Positions 17,932 to 26,004 of a stretch of 64,000 nt of DNA are shown here, one piece after another. Source of the DNA: Vicinamibacteraceae bacterium (GTDB lineage Bacteria; Acidobacteriota; Thermoanaerobaculia; Multivoradales; Multivoraceae). Positions within the stretch are counted from its first letter, which is position 1, and every line of letters starts with the position of its first letter. The stretch is from positions 1 through 64,000 of the forward strand of contig JAAXHG010000023.1 in assembly GCA_012270995.1 (NCBI GenBank), written 5' to 3'. The notes below the pieces were generated by a model. The model was not told the origin of the DNA. It saw only the letters and a program-made list of their open reading frames with translations, and made no database searches. The position numbers were made by a program, and so were the translations under genes.

Positions 17932-19121
17932 TGCGGACGTACCGACACAGATTGCCGAACTCGAAGCTCATCCCGGTCCACTTCGACCACGGCATAGACC
18001 AGGACCCGATGCTGGTCATCTGACTGGATCGACATGGAGGCCTGCAACCTATCCAGCCAGCCTGCCAAGACAGGGCGTTCACTCCAGAGCACCTTAGCCT
18101 GGCGCTCTAGACCAAGGGCATCTCTGTCATCAAGCTCGACCGCGAAGCTCCAAGTCGTACGAGCAAGATCCGCTGGCCCTTCAACGAGCGACTCATCTCG
18201 CGCGAGGATACGCTCCTGGAACGGTGCCGAGGGCAAGAGAATAGGGCCGTCGAAGTTGATCGCCGGCGGAGGAGAAGGATAGTCCGGTTGGTGCCTTGCC
18301 ACTCTGATGGCCAAAACGCGCTCTGGACTGATCTTCCGGTAGGGGGTACTCGCCTCTACTGCTTCGATTGCCTCGGCGACTTGCGTAGTTCCAACAGAGG
18401 AGGCCGCAGAGTAGTAGGCGCCAGTGATCGGGTTCTTCTCGGCGACTACGTACTCGTTGACGAAGAAGTCTTGATCTCCTACCGTTTCGGAGTTCGACAA
18501 GGGGATCAACTGCGGTTGATGGGCCGCGTTGTTCATGGCCGAGACACGCCCGTCAAGCGGCAGGATCAGTATCTGCGCTCCATCTGGACCGGCGCTGCAA
18601 GGTGGCGGTGGTGGTGGCGGAGGCGGCGGACTCCAGCACCCGGTCTGCCCGCCATCTCCGGCCGTGTCTCGAGTCCAGTTCAGATACCCGCGTTGAGTGC
18701 GTACCTCAGCATCGCCTTCCCAATGGAGTCGAGCGGGGCACCTAGGCTTCACGTAGTACGCACTGCCGCCACACTTGAACGGGTTTAGTCCAGCTTGCGG
18801 ACCACACACAAAGACTAGGTTCTGGTAGAAAGGTGGTCGTATCGTGTGTCCTTCTCGCGCACTCTCGCTTCCGCCGATACGGATCTGATTCTCTTGCACG
18901 GCCTGACGATCGCGATGATACTGGCCAAGCGTGTGGTAGTAGGCCCTCGACGTGATGGAAAGTGCTGCTGGATATGGCTTGTTGGGATGGTCGCCTGGTC
19001 CAGGGGCTACGGTGATCGTGTTCGCGTCGTGGCGAAAGAAGAACTGTGCGTGGCTTGGCACGGCCTCGATACCCATTACAGCACCGAGAAGCAAGCCGAG
19101 ACAGAAGTTGCGGCGGCTCAC
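17901..19121 (-). CDS. Secreted protein of unknown function with a polyproline linker
   Basis: A 406-residue protein with a signal peptide ending near SHAQ (about residue 25). Residues 1-165 contain several Cys (VFVCGPQAG, KCGGSAYY, KPRCPARLHW) and seem to form one extracellular domain; a run of ten prolines (near 18600-18630) separates it from a C-terminal domain of about 230 residues that ends CCCGGLICV. I do not recognise either domain. It starts inside the stop of the upstream secreted gene (4-bp overlap). Base composition is clearly less G+C-rich than flanking genes, suggesting transfer. The polyproline run would probably need EF-P for smooth translation. Confidence 0.7.
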   Translation of the reverse strand: MSRRNFCLGLLLGAVMGIEAVPSHAQFFFRHDANTITVAPGPGDHPNKPYPAALSITSRAYYHTLGQYHRDRQAVQENQIRIGGSESAREGHTIRPPFYQNLVFVCGPQAGLNPFKCGGSAYYVKPRCPARLHWEGDAEVRTQRGYLNWTRDTAGDGGQTGCWSPPPPPPPPPPCSAGPDGAQILILPLDGRVSAMNNAAHQPQLIPLSNSETVGDQDFFVNEYVVAEKNPITGAYYSAASSVGTTQVAEAIEAVEASTPYRKISPERVLAIRVARHQPDYPSPPPAINFDGPILLPSAPFQERILARDESLVEGPADLARTTWSFAVELDDRDALGLERQAKVLWSERPVLAGWLDRLQASMSIQSDDQHRVLVYAVVEVDRDELRVRQSVSVRPQCCCGGLICV

Positions 19122-20053
19122 TGAAGATCTCCTCTCACACGCGGGCGGAAAGAGTCAAAGGACTGGAAGTTAGGACAGTCCAGTAGGGAGTATTCTGCCG
19201 TCCTACGGTCACCGACATTCTTCGAGAGATGCCGCCGCAACGTCAACCAGTCTCCCGAGGACAACTCTCGGCGCAGACGAGGCAAGTATAGCTCGAACGT
19301 CTCCTCTAGAGGCTTGGCTTTCGCCGCTTCTAGCCACGTCGACCAATCCGAGTAGCTTCCGTCCATGATCCCAGAGAGAGCTAGAGCGTCTCCGCGGCCC
19401 GTGAAGATGTCGTCCACGAGGCGAAAGCGCTCAAGATACTGGTGATCTTCGGCACTGAGACTCGCAGCAGACCGAGCTGCTATGGCGGAAGCCAAGTGCT
19501 CGTGGGGAAGCGGTGGATTCTCACCCTCGAACTTAGAGACGGCATCGCGCATGGGCTTCGTCGCATCATCCAGAAGTTCCTGACGACGACCCATCTCCCA
19601 CGTCACCTCTCGGAGGAAGTGACCCAAGGTCTCCGCCCCTCTTTGCGACAGGTTCGCTTCGCGGAGCAGATTCTCTCGGTCCGACTCAGGCTGGCTCGAC
19701 TGTTCCGCAAGCGACCAGGGCCAACGAACAGTGAACTCGAGGGCGTACCAGAGAGGTACGATCTCTGGATTGGCGCCGCTGTCTCTGAATCTGTGTGGTA
19801 CGTACCCCGGGTTGCACTCTGGTGCTCGACCTGATTCGACTGCGGCCGCGTAGAGTCTCTCAATGGCATCTTCCTGGTGTTCCGCACGCAACTCGTCGGC
19901 CGTGATGCCATCGAACAGCGGCCACCATAGCGGTGAATCGGGTGGCGTGTCGGGTGGCGTGTACTGTGCGGATGCAGTCGCAGCCACGAGCAGCACAAGC
20001 AGGAGAGCACCCACTGGCGCGCCCCTACTCTGGCGGTGTTGAACCGTCTCCAT
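19118..20053 (-). CDS. Secreted protein of unknown function
   Basis: A 311-residue protein with a clear signal peptide (GALLLVLLVAATASAQ) from the ATG at 20053; an ATG at 20113 in the same frame would put 20 residues before it and is less likely. The mature part is largely alpha-helical and charged, Cys-poor, with the short Pro-rich segment YTPPDTPPDSPLWWP at its N-terminus. I do not recognise the family. It is coupled to the next secreted unknown by ATGA. Both have lower G+C than the rest of the window, so they likely arrived together. A TTGACA-containing promoter candidate lies about 100 bp upstream. Confidence 0.68.
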   Translation of the reverse strand: METVQHRQSRGAPVGALLLVLLVAATASAQYTPPDTPPDSPLWWPLFDGITADELRAEHQEDAIERLYAAAVESGRAPECNPGYVPHRFRDSGANPEIVPLWYALEFTVRWPWSLAEQSSQPESDRENLLREANLSQRGAETLGHFLREVTWEMGRRQELLDDATKPMRDAVSKFEGENPPLPHEHLASAIAARSAASLSAEDHQYLERFRLVDDIFTGRGDALALSGIMDGSYSDWSTWLEAAKAKPLEETFELYLPRLRRELSSGDWLTLRRHLSKNVGDRRTAEYSLLDCPNFQSFDSFRPRVRGDLQ

Positions 20054-20152
20054 ACGTAGTCGCTCTTCCGTCTGGCTAGGTCGCTTACAGCCCGCCAGAG
20101 CGCGAATACACACGCGACGATTCCGACTGTAGCGTTGTGATGAACATGAGAT

Positions 20153-20182
20153 ACGCTAACTGCGCGTGTCTCCCGTTGTCAA
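20153..20182 (-). promoter_or_regulatory. Candidate promoter of the two-gene secreted-protein operon
   Basis: On the minus strand, TTGACA (20177-20182) is followed after 18 bp by TAGCGT (20153-20158), a weak -10. It is correctly oriented, about 100 bp before the ATG at 20053. The -35 box is perfect, the -10 is poor, so this is tentative. Confidence 0.35.
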
Positions 20183-20576
20183 GAGACAGACCTTGGCAAT
20201 TCCGTGACGGTACTGTCGGCGGTGGCTCGCTACGGCCCTAGCAGCCCGTGGTAGAAGTGCGCGTCGCACCGAGAGCGGTCAGGCGCCCGTCCAGCAAGGC
20301 GCGACGAGGAAGCATATCGGGCCATATTCGACCGAGGAGCAACGATGCTGGGCGGGATGCATGTCCGCTCGAATGCAGCGCGACTTCTGCCACGGGCTGC
20401 TAGCAGCATTCCGCGTAGGGTTGTGATGAACGCCTCCACCACCGTTGCGCCCCGGTAGCGGTTCACCCCTGCGCTGAGGAAGAGGACGGCGGTCCACTTG
20501 ACGCTGCCCACGAATCAGCTAGAGACATCTGTTCCGTTCCTGCATCCCGCAACCGTATCCAACCCCTGCGGTAGCT
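20183..20576. other. Intergenic stretch without a supported gene
   Basis: About 390 bp of intermediate G+C. A 93-codon frame on the minus strand (20230-20511) is open, but its translation resembles no family I know, it has no visible ribosome binding site and its composition is not distinctive. It could be a decayed gene end or a boundary of the lower-GC segment to its left. I see no terminator, tRNA or mobile-element end. Confidence 0.4.
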
Positions 20577-21836
20577 CTACTGTTCCGACTGTTCCAGTTG
20601 CACGACGCCATCGCTGAACTGCAGGGACTCCACGCCCCGCAGCGTGTCGACGCCGTCCCGGTCGGCCTGCGAGTCGGTCACCGTCGCTCCGTCGCCGTCC
20701 CGGGTCACCTCGTAGTCGGCCGCCGGGCCGCTGAACACCGCGGTGTCATCGCCGTCGCCGCCGTCCAGCGTGTCGTTGCCGCCGCCGCCCTCGAGCCGGT
20801 TCGCGCCCCCGTTGCCGGTGAGCACGTTGTCGTGAGCATTGCCGCGCAGGTCCGCGTCACGGTCACCGGTGAGCGCGACGTTCCGCAGATGCTGCGTCTT
20901 CATCGTGTACCGCACCTCCGGATCGAACGTCATCGAGAAGGTACCGCTGAAGTCGAGCGGCAGCTCTGGCGTGTAGGCCAGGTGCGGCGGCACGAACTTC
21001 TGGATCAGGTCGAAGCCCAGTGGATCCTCCTGCTCCATCCGGGATCGGCTGGCGGCGAAGTAGCGCCCAAAGTGGGACTGCCCCTCGGGGATCTCGCCGG
21101 GTTCGATGTCGACTGCTTCGTACATGGTCGGAGGCACGGTCCAGAGGTCGTAGTAGTTGTCGATCAGCACGCCAACGTACTCGTTCGGGTGCTCCTGCGG
21201 CTCGTCGTCGGGCCAGCCTCGCCAGCCGTTCGCCTCGGCGACATCGTTCGCGGCCCGCATCTCGGCGATCATCCCCGGCAGCGTCGGCTTGATCCCGTAG
21301 TCGTGGATCAGGTGCCAGATCTCCTCGTAGGAGGCGTCGCGGGTGACGTGGCCCATGTAGTCCGCGTCGCCCGGGGCCGGGCACTCGTTCGCGCGCAGAT
21401 CCTGCATGCTGAGATCGGTCGCCCTCCCCAGCCCGGATCGCATCGCGGCGTTCAGCTCCTCTTCCGTGTTGAAGAAGACCATCGTCGCCTTGCGGTCCGC
21501 CATCGCGGCGGCGATGCCGCTCTTGTCGTCGCCGTAGGCCGAGCCCGGGAAGTCGGCCAGCAGGTGCTCCATTACGTTCAGGCCGTGCTTGATCTGGTCG
21601 CGGGTCCAGACGTCCGAGACAAGGAAGTGGATCCGCCTCCCGTCCGGCGTCGGGACGTAGGCGTACCGGTTGAAGTGCTCACGGAACACCTCGGGCACGT
21701 CGGCCGGCAGATCGACGATGCCGTCGGGCGAACCCGACGTGTCGATGTCCGGCAGGGTGACGAGTTCTTGGGGCGCGCATGAGACCGCCAGCAGCGCGAG
21801 AACCGCAATCAGAACGCATGTGCGAGTGAGCTTCAT
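20577..21836 (-). CDS. RTX-tailed EEIWH-domain lipoprotein, copy 1
   Basis: A 419-residue lipoprotein (LLAVSC lipobox). The central domain (about residues 45-300) has acidic and aromatic motifs including YEEIWHLIHDYGIKPTLP, seen also in the neighbouring paralog and, more distantly, in the fusion gene at 15147-17291. The C-terminus (about 320-419) carries hemolysin-type calcium-binding nonapeptides (GNGGANRLEGGGGNDTLDG, GGDGDDTAVF), which fold into a parallel beta-roll when calcium is bound outside the cell. The central domain's clustered His/Glu hints at a metal site, but I cannot name its family. It lies 9 bp after the paralog in the same direction. Confidence 0.72.
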   Translation of the reverse strand: MKLTRTCVLIAVLALLAVSCAPQELVTLPDIDTSGSPDGIVDLPADVPEVFREHFNRYAYVPTPDGRRIHFLVSDVWTRDQIKHGLNVMEHLLADFPGSAYGDDKSGIAAAMADRKATMVFFNTEEELNAAMRSGLGRATDLSMQDLRANECPAPGDADYMGHVTRDASYEEIWHLIHDYGIKPTLPGMIAEMRAANDVAEANGWRGWPDDEPQEHPNEYVGVLIDNYYDLWTVPPTMYEAVDIEPGEIPEGQSHFGRYFAASRSRMEQEDPLGFDLIQKFVPPHLAYTPELPLDFSGTFSMTFDPEVRYTMKTQHLRNVALTGDRDADLRGNAHDNVLTGNGGANRLEGGGGNDTLDGGDGDDTAVFSGPAADYEVTRDGDGATVTDSQADRDGVDTLRGVESLQFSDGVVQLEQSEQ

Positions 21837-21845
21837 CTGTTTCTC

Positions 21846-23189
21846 CTACTGTTCCAGTTGGACGGTCCCGTCGCTGAACTGCAGGGACTCCACGCCCCGC
21901 AGCGTGTCGACGCCGTCCCGGTCCACCTGCGAGTCGGTCACCGTCGTTCCGTCCGCGTCGGTGATCACTTCGTAGTCGGCGGCCGGCCCGCTGAAAACGG
22001 CCGTGTCGCTGCCTTCGCCGCCGTCAAGCGTGTCGTTGCCGCCTCCGCCCTCCAGCACGTTCGCGCCGGCGTTGCCGGTGAGCACGTTGTCGTGAGCGTT
22101 GCCTTGCAGATCCGCGTCGCCGTCCCCCGTCAGCGCGACGTTCCGCAGATGTTGCGTCTTCATCGTGTACCGCACCTCCGGATCGAACGTCATCGAGAAC
22201 GTCCCGCTGAAGTCCAGCGGCAGTTCCGGCGTGTAGGTCAGATACGGCCCGACGAAGTTCGTGACCAGCGCGTAGCCGAGCGGGTCCTTCTCCGGCATGG
22301 CCGCGCGACTGCCGGCGAAGTACTGGCCGAAGTGCGAGTAGCCCTCAGGGATCTCGTCCGGCTCGATGGGACGCCCCTCGTACACGGTCGGCGGCACGGT
22401 CCAGAGGTCGTAGTGGTTGTCGATCAGGGCGCCCACGTACTCGTTCGGATGGTCGTCAGGCACGTCCCGGGGCCATGCGTACCATCCCTTCTCCGCCGCC
22501 GCGTCGTTCGCCGTTCTCATCTCGGCGATCATCTCCGGCAGCGTCGGCTTGATCCCGTAGTCGTGGATCAGGTGCCAGATCTCCTCGTAGGCCGCGTCCC
22601 TGGTGACGTGGCCCATGTAGTCCGCGTCGCCCGGTGCCGGACACTCGTTCGCGCGGAGGTCCTGCATGCTGAGGTCGGTCGCGTCGGGCAACCCCTCGCT
22701 CATCGCCTGGCGCATGTCGGGTTCGGTGTCGAAGAAGACCATCGTCGCCTTGCGGTCCGCCATCGCGGCGGCGATGCCGGATTTGTCGTCGCCGTAGACC
22801 GAGCCCGGGTGGTCCGCCAGCAGATGCTCCATCACGTTCAGGCCGTGCTTGATCTGGTCGCGGGTCCAGCCGGAAGAGACCAGGAAGTGGATCCGCCTGC
22901 CGTCCGGCGTCGGGTGGTAGGCGTACCGGTTGAAGTACTTGTGGAAGACCTCCGGCACGTCGGCCGGCAGGTCGACGATGCCGTCGGGCGAGGCGGAGGT
23001 GTCGATGTCGGGGAGGGTGACGAGTTCCCGCGGGGCGCAGGCGATCAGGAGGAGGCAGCCGGCGATGAACGCGAGTGTTGTCGAGGCGGAACCACGGAAG
23101 GCCGACGCTTCGCGCCGGATGCCGGCGAGGACGCCGGCGCACCCAGTTTGTGCCGCGCGCGTTCCCTGCAACGTCCTGGGTTGCCCCAT
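21846..23189 (-). CDS. RTX-tailed EEIWH-domain lipoprotein, copy 2
   Basis: A 447-residue paralog of the next gene. The lipobox is LLLIAC, preceded by an unusually long N-terminal stretch of about 48 residues; no better in-frame start is visible. The same central domain (YEEIWHLIHDYGIKPTLPEM) and the same RTX tail (GNAGANVLEGGGGNDTLDG) follow. Many stretches of about 30-60 bp are identical between the copies, notably around the FSMTFDPEVRYTMKTQHLRN segment and the EEIWH region, so the duplication is fairly recent. The amidohydrolase at 23203 ends 13 bp upstream, and all four genes could be one transcript. Confidence 0.72.
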   Translation of the reverse strand: MGQPRTLQGTRAAQTGCAGVLAGIRREASAFRGSASTTLAFIAGCLLLIACAPRELVTLPDIDTSASPDGIVDLPADVPEVFHKYFNRYAYHPTPDGRRIHFLVSSGWTRDQIKHGLNVMEHLLADHPGSVYGDDKSGIAAAMADRKATMVFFDTEPDMRQAMSEGLPDATDLSMQDLRANECPAPGDADYMGHVTRDAAYEEIWHLIHDYGIKPTLPEMIAEMRTANDAAAEKGWYAWPRDVPDDHPNEYVGALIDNHYDLWTVPPTVYEGRPIEPDEIPEGYSHFGQYFAGSRAAMPEKDPLGYALVTNFVGPYLTYTPELPLDFSGTFSMTFDPEVRYTMKTQHLRNVALTGDGDADLQGNAHDNVLTGNAGANVLEGGGGNDTLDGGEGSDTAVFSGPAADYEVITDADGTTVTDSQVDRDGVDTLRGVESLQFSDGTVQLEQ

Positions 23190-23202
23190 CTACTTCTCTC
23201 CC

Positions 23203-24519
23203 TCAGTCCTGCAGGTACAGCTCCCAGAAGCTGGCCTGACCCTCATCCTCCGAGCGGTTCACGATCTTCCCGTCCTTGATCACCATGGACAGGCTGCGCA
23301 GGTGCGAGATGTGCTCGAGCGGGTTCTTCTCGAGCACGATCAGGTCGGCGAGCTTGCCGACCTCGACCGTGCCCAGGTCGTCGAGCATGCCCATCATCTC
23401 GGCGCTGTTGCGGGTCGCCGCCTGGATGGCGCCCATCGCCGGAATGCCGTGGAAGACGAACTGCTCGATCTCCAGGATGCCGATCTCCGAGATCGGGTTC
23501 GAGTCGCTGCCCGTGGTCAGGCGGATGCCCGCGGCGTAGGCCTTGTTGATCACGTCGCGCGCGTGGTTCGCGTAGTCCGGGCTCCGCTCGTCGGCGCGGG
23601 AGACCCGCACCCGGCCTTCGATGACTTCCGGTGGCGCCACGTACCCGGCCTCCGCGATCAGCCGTTCCCGCTCGACGATGAACTCGTCGCTCAGGTTGCA
23701 CTGGATCGTCGGGTCGAGGAACATCCCCGCCTCAGCCATCATCCGGATCGTGTCGTCGGAGAGGTCGTTGCCGTGCTCCATGCTTTCGGCGCCGGTCATG
23801 GCGGCGATCCGGGCCGTGCTGTCCCCGCCGTGGATGGTGACCGGAACGCCGTGCCGATGCGCTTCCTCGATCCCGGCGATCAACTCCTCGGGCGGCATCC
23901 GGCTGCCCAGAAACTTGATGAGCTGGGCGCCCTTCGCGATGTTGTCGGCGACGATCGCCCGGATCCCCTCCGGCCCCTTGCCGGTCCGCACCAGCCAGTC
24001 GGTGTCGCCGTCGGTCGAGAGCGGCGGGCCGCCGGCGACGATCCGCGGCCCGACGAAGGCGCCGGAATCGAACGCCTCCTTCCAGGCGACGTCGATGAAG
24101 TCGCGGTCGCCGGTGATCCGCAGCGTCGTGAAGCCGGCCTTCAGCGCGTCAATCGCATTGCGGCCGGCCCGGATCATGGCCCGCGGCAGCGGTTCGTCCT
24201 CGAGCAGGCCCTTCGGGTCCGGCAGCAGGTCGCCGAGGTGAGAGTGGTTGTTCCACAGCCCCGGCAGGACGTAGGCGCCGCCCAGGTCGATGACGCGGCC
24301 GTCATCGCCGGGGTCGGGCGCGGAGGACGACGGCGTATGGATCGCAGTGATCCGGTTGCCCTCGATGACCACCGCGGCGTCCTCGATCGGCGGCGCGCCG
24401 GTGGCGTCGATGACCGTGGCGTTGGTGAGGACCGTCGTCTGGGCGACGGCCCCGATGGGCAGGAGCAGAACGAGAGTTGTCAGAAGAACTCCACGGCTCC
24501 TGTTCGTGTTCCGCTTCAT
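23203..24519 (-). CDS. Secreted amidohydrolase (metal-dependent, imidazolonepropionase-like)
   Basis: A 438-residue exported hydrolase (signal peptide ending GAVAQ). The amidohydrolase fold is marked by the beta-sandwich start (TVLTNATVIDATG), the metal-binding pair HSH in LWNNHSHLGD, a lysine candidate for carbamylation (AQLIKFLG), two His (VTIHGG; SMEHGND) and the final Asp (TTGSDSNP). These ligands are complete, so it should be active on C-N bonds of cyclic amides or peptides; the substrate is unknown. It is the downstream member of a tandem pair with the gene at 24550. Confidence 0.87.
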   Translation of the reverse strand: MKRNTNRSRGVLLTTLVLLLPIGAVAQTTVLTNATVIDATGAPPIEDAAVVIEGNRITAIHTPSSSAPDPGDDGRVIDLGGAYVLPGLWNNHSHLGDLLPDPKGLLEDEPLPRAMIRAGRNAIDALKAGFTTLRITGDRDFIDVAWKEAFDSGAFVGPRIVAGGPPLSTDGDTDWLVRTGKGPEGIRAIVADNIAKGAQLIKFLGSRMPPEELIAGIEEAHRHGVPVTIHGGDSTARIAAMTGAESMEHGNDLSDDTIRMMAEAGMFLDPTIQCNLSDEFIVERERLIAEAGYVAPPEVIEGRVRVSRADERSPDYANHARDVINKAYAAGIRLTTGSDSNPISEIGILEIEQFVFHGIPAMGAIQAATRNSAEMMGMLDDLGTVEVGKLADLIVLEKNPLEHISHLRSLSMVIKDGKIVNRSEDEGQASFWELYLQD

Positions 24520-24549
24520 CCCTCGCCCTCCTGCGATCTGTCGATCGCG

Positions 24550-25941
24550 CTACCCATCCGTTGCCGTGTTGCCGCGCTGGAAGCCGGCCGCCTCCTCGGA
24601 CTCCGCCAGGAAACCCTCGGGCAGTTCCATCGATCCGTAGTAGTCCCAGTAGGTCGACGTTCCGAGCTGTGCGTCGAGGTCGACTACGACGCCGCCCTTG
24701 AGCACCATCACGGTCTCGCGGATGTTCGAGATGTTCTCGAGCGGGTTGGCCCCCAGGACGACCAGGTCGGCCAGCTTCCCCTCCTCGACCGTGCCGAGAT
24801 CGTCGAGCACGCCCTGCATCTCGGCCCCGTTGCGGGTGGCAGCGATGATCGTGTCCATCTCGCTGACGCCGGAGATGACGAACTGCTCCATTTCCAGGAA
24901 GCCCATCTCACCGACCGGCATCGAGTCCGAGCCAATCAGCAGCTTGACTCCCGCCTTGTTCGCCTTGGTCAGGATCTCCCGCTGTTCGCGGGCGAACTCC
25001 GGCGACCGTTCGTCGGCGAAGGCAACCATCGTCCGCAGCCGCACGATCTCCTCGTCCTCCGCGTAGCCCAACTCGGCCAGCCGCGCCTCCCGCTCGGCGA
25101 TGTACTCGGCGCTCAGGTTGCAGATGATCGTCGGGTCGTAGAACGTCCCCTTCTCCGCCATCAGCTCGATCGTCTCGTCGGTCAGCCCGTAGCCGTGCTC
25201 GAGGCAGTCCACTCCGGCCGCGACCGCGGCGTACGCACCCGGCTCGCGGACATGGGAGGTCACGTGAACCCCCAGGTTGTCGGCGGTCTCGACGGCCGCC
25301 TCGAGTTCGTCCGGGAGCATCTCGACGCTGAACAGCTTGATCACCCGGGCGCCGTTCTGAACCCGCTTCCGCACCTCCTTGCGGATCGCGGCCACGCCGT
25401 CGGCGCCCTCCGCCACGGAGCCGCGGTGGCCCGCGGTCGGGCTCACGGGTTCGCCGCTGCCGAACACCCGCGGACCAAGGAAGAACCCCTGGTCGAATGC
25501 CAGTCCCCAGGCGACGTCGATGTAGTCCTGCTCGCCCACCGAGCGGATACTGGTGAAGCCGTGCCGCAGCCCGTCGATCGCGTTCAGCCCCGCGCGGATG
25601 ACCTTGGACGGCGCCAGTTCGTCGTCCAGAGCGTGGTTGTGCGGGAACATCACGCTGAGATGCACGTGCATGTTCCAGAACCCGGGCAGCACCCAGGCGC
25701 CGTCGAGGTCGTGGACGTCGGCTGCGTCGGCGCCGTCGGTGGCTTCGTAGGCACCCTCGGTGATCGAGGTGATCCGCTGGCCCTCGATGACGATCGTCAT
25801 CCCCTCCTGGACCGGACCGCCGTTGCCGTCGATGATGTTGACGTCCGTCAGGACGATCGTCTGCGCGGCGAGGCCGGCCGGCAGGAAACCGGCGAGGAGT
25901 ATCGGCAGCGCCCGAACCAAACTAATCCGGAGCTTTTTCAT
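24550..25941 (-). CDS. Secreted amidohydrolase, paralog
   Basis: A 463-residue exported amidohydrolase (signal peptide ending GLAAQ). Ligands: HVH in FWNMHVHLSV, Lys in ARVIKLFS, His in VTSHVRE and LEHGYG, and Asp in LIGSDSMP, all in family order. It aligns along its full length with the downstream gene, which starts 30 bp later, so the pair arose by duplication. About 25 extra residues at the C-terminus (MELPEGFLAESEEAAGF) are absent from the paralog. Substrate unknown; other secreted hydrolases in the window suggest peptide or amide scavenging. Confidence 0.87.
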   Translation of the reverse strand: MKKLRISLVRALPILLAGFLPAGLAAQTIVLTDVNIIDGNGGPVQEGMTIVIEGQRITSITEGAYEATDGADAADVHDLDGAWVLPGFWNMHVHLSVMFPHNHALDDELAPSKVIRAGLNAIDGLRHGFTSIRSVGEQDYIDVAWGLAFDQGFFLGPRVFGSGEPVSPTAGHRGSVAEGADGVAAIRKEVRKRVQNGARVIKLFSVEMLPDELEAAVETADNLGVHVTSHVREPGAYAAVAAGVDCLEHGYGLTDETIELMAEKGTFYDPTIICNLSAEYIAEREARLAELGYAEDEEIVRLRTMVAFADERSPEFAREQREILTKANKAGVKLLIGSDSMPVGEMGFLEMEQFVISGVSEMDTIIAATRNGAEMQGVLDDLGTVEEGKLADLVVLGANPLENISNIRETVMVLKGGVVVDLDAQLGTSTYWDYYGSMELPEGFLAESEEAAGFQRGNTATDG

Positions 25942-26004
25942 CGAAGGAAAGCCAATCGCCTACTGTACACGGCCAGGGCCTACCAGCAAGGCGTGGTGCT
26001 TCCG

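Larger units (their letters stand above)
20577..23189. repeat. Tandem gene duplication (two RTX lipoprotein copies)
   Basis: Two direct copies of about 1.25 kb sit head to tail, 9 bp apart. Identity by eye is highest in the EEIWH region (about 21290-21400 versus 22550-22660) and in the C-terminal calcium-binding third, and lowest in the signal peptides. Confidence 0.8.

Noticed and set aside
18598-18632. CCACC-type repeat run considered as a sequencing artefact.
   Set aside because: It keeps the reading frame, encodes a proline linker between two domains, and the gene is coupled correctly on its 5' side.
20230-20511. 93-codon minus-strand frame in the intergenic region.
   Set aside because: No ribosome binding site, no family resemblance and no coupling to a neighbour.
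20760-20850. Short-period repeats (also 22020-22110) considered as a CRISPR-like or satellite array.
   Set aside because: They are coding RTX nonapeptide repeats (GGxGxDxLx pattern) without spacers.
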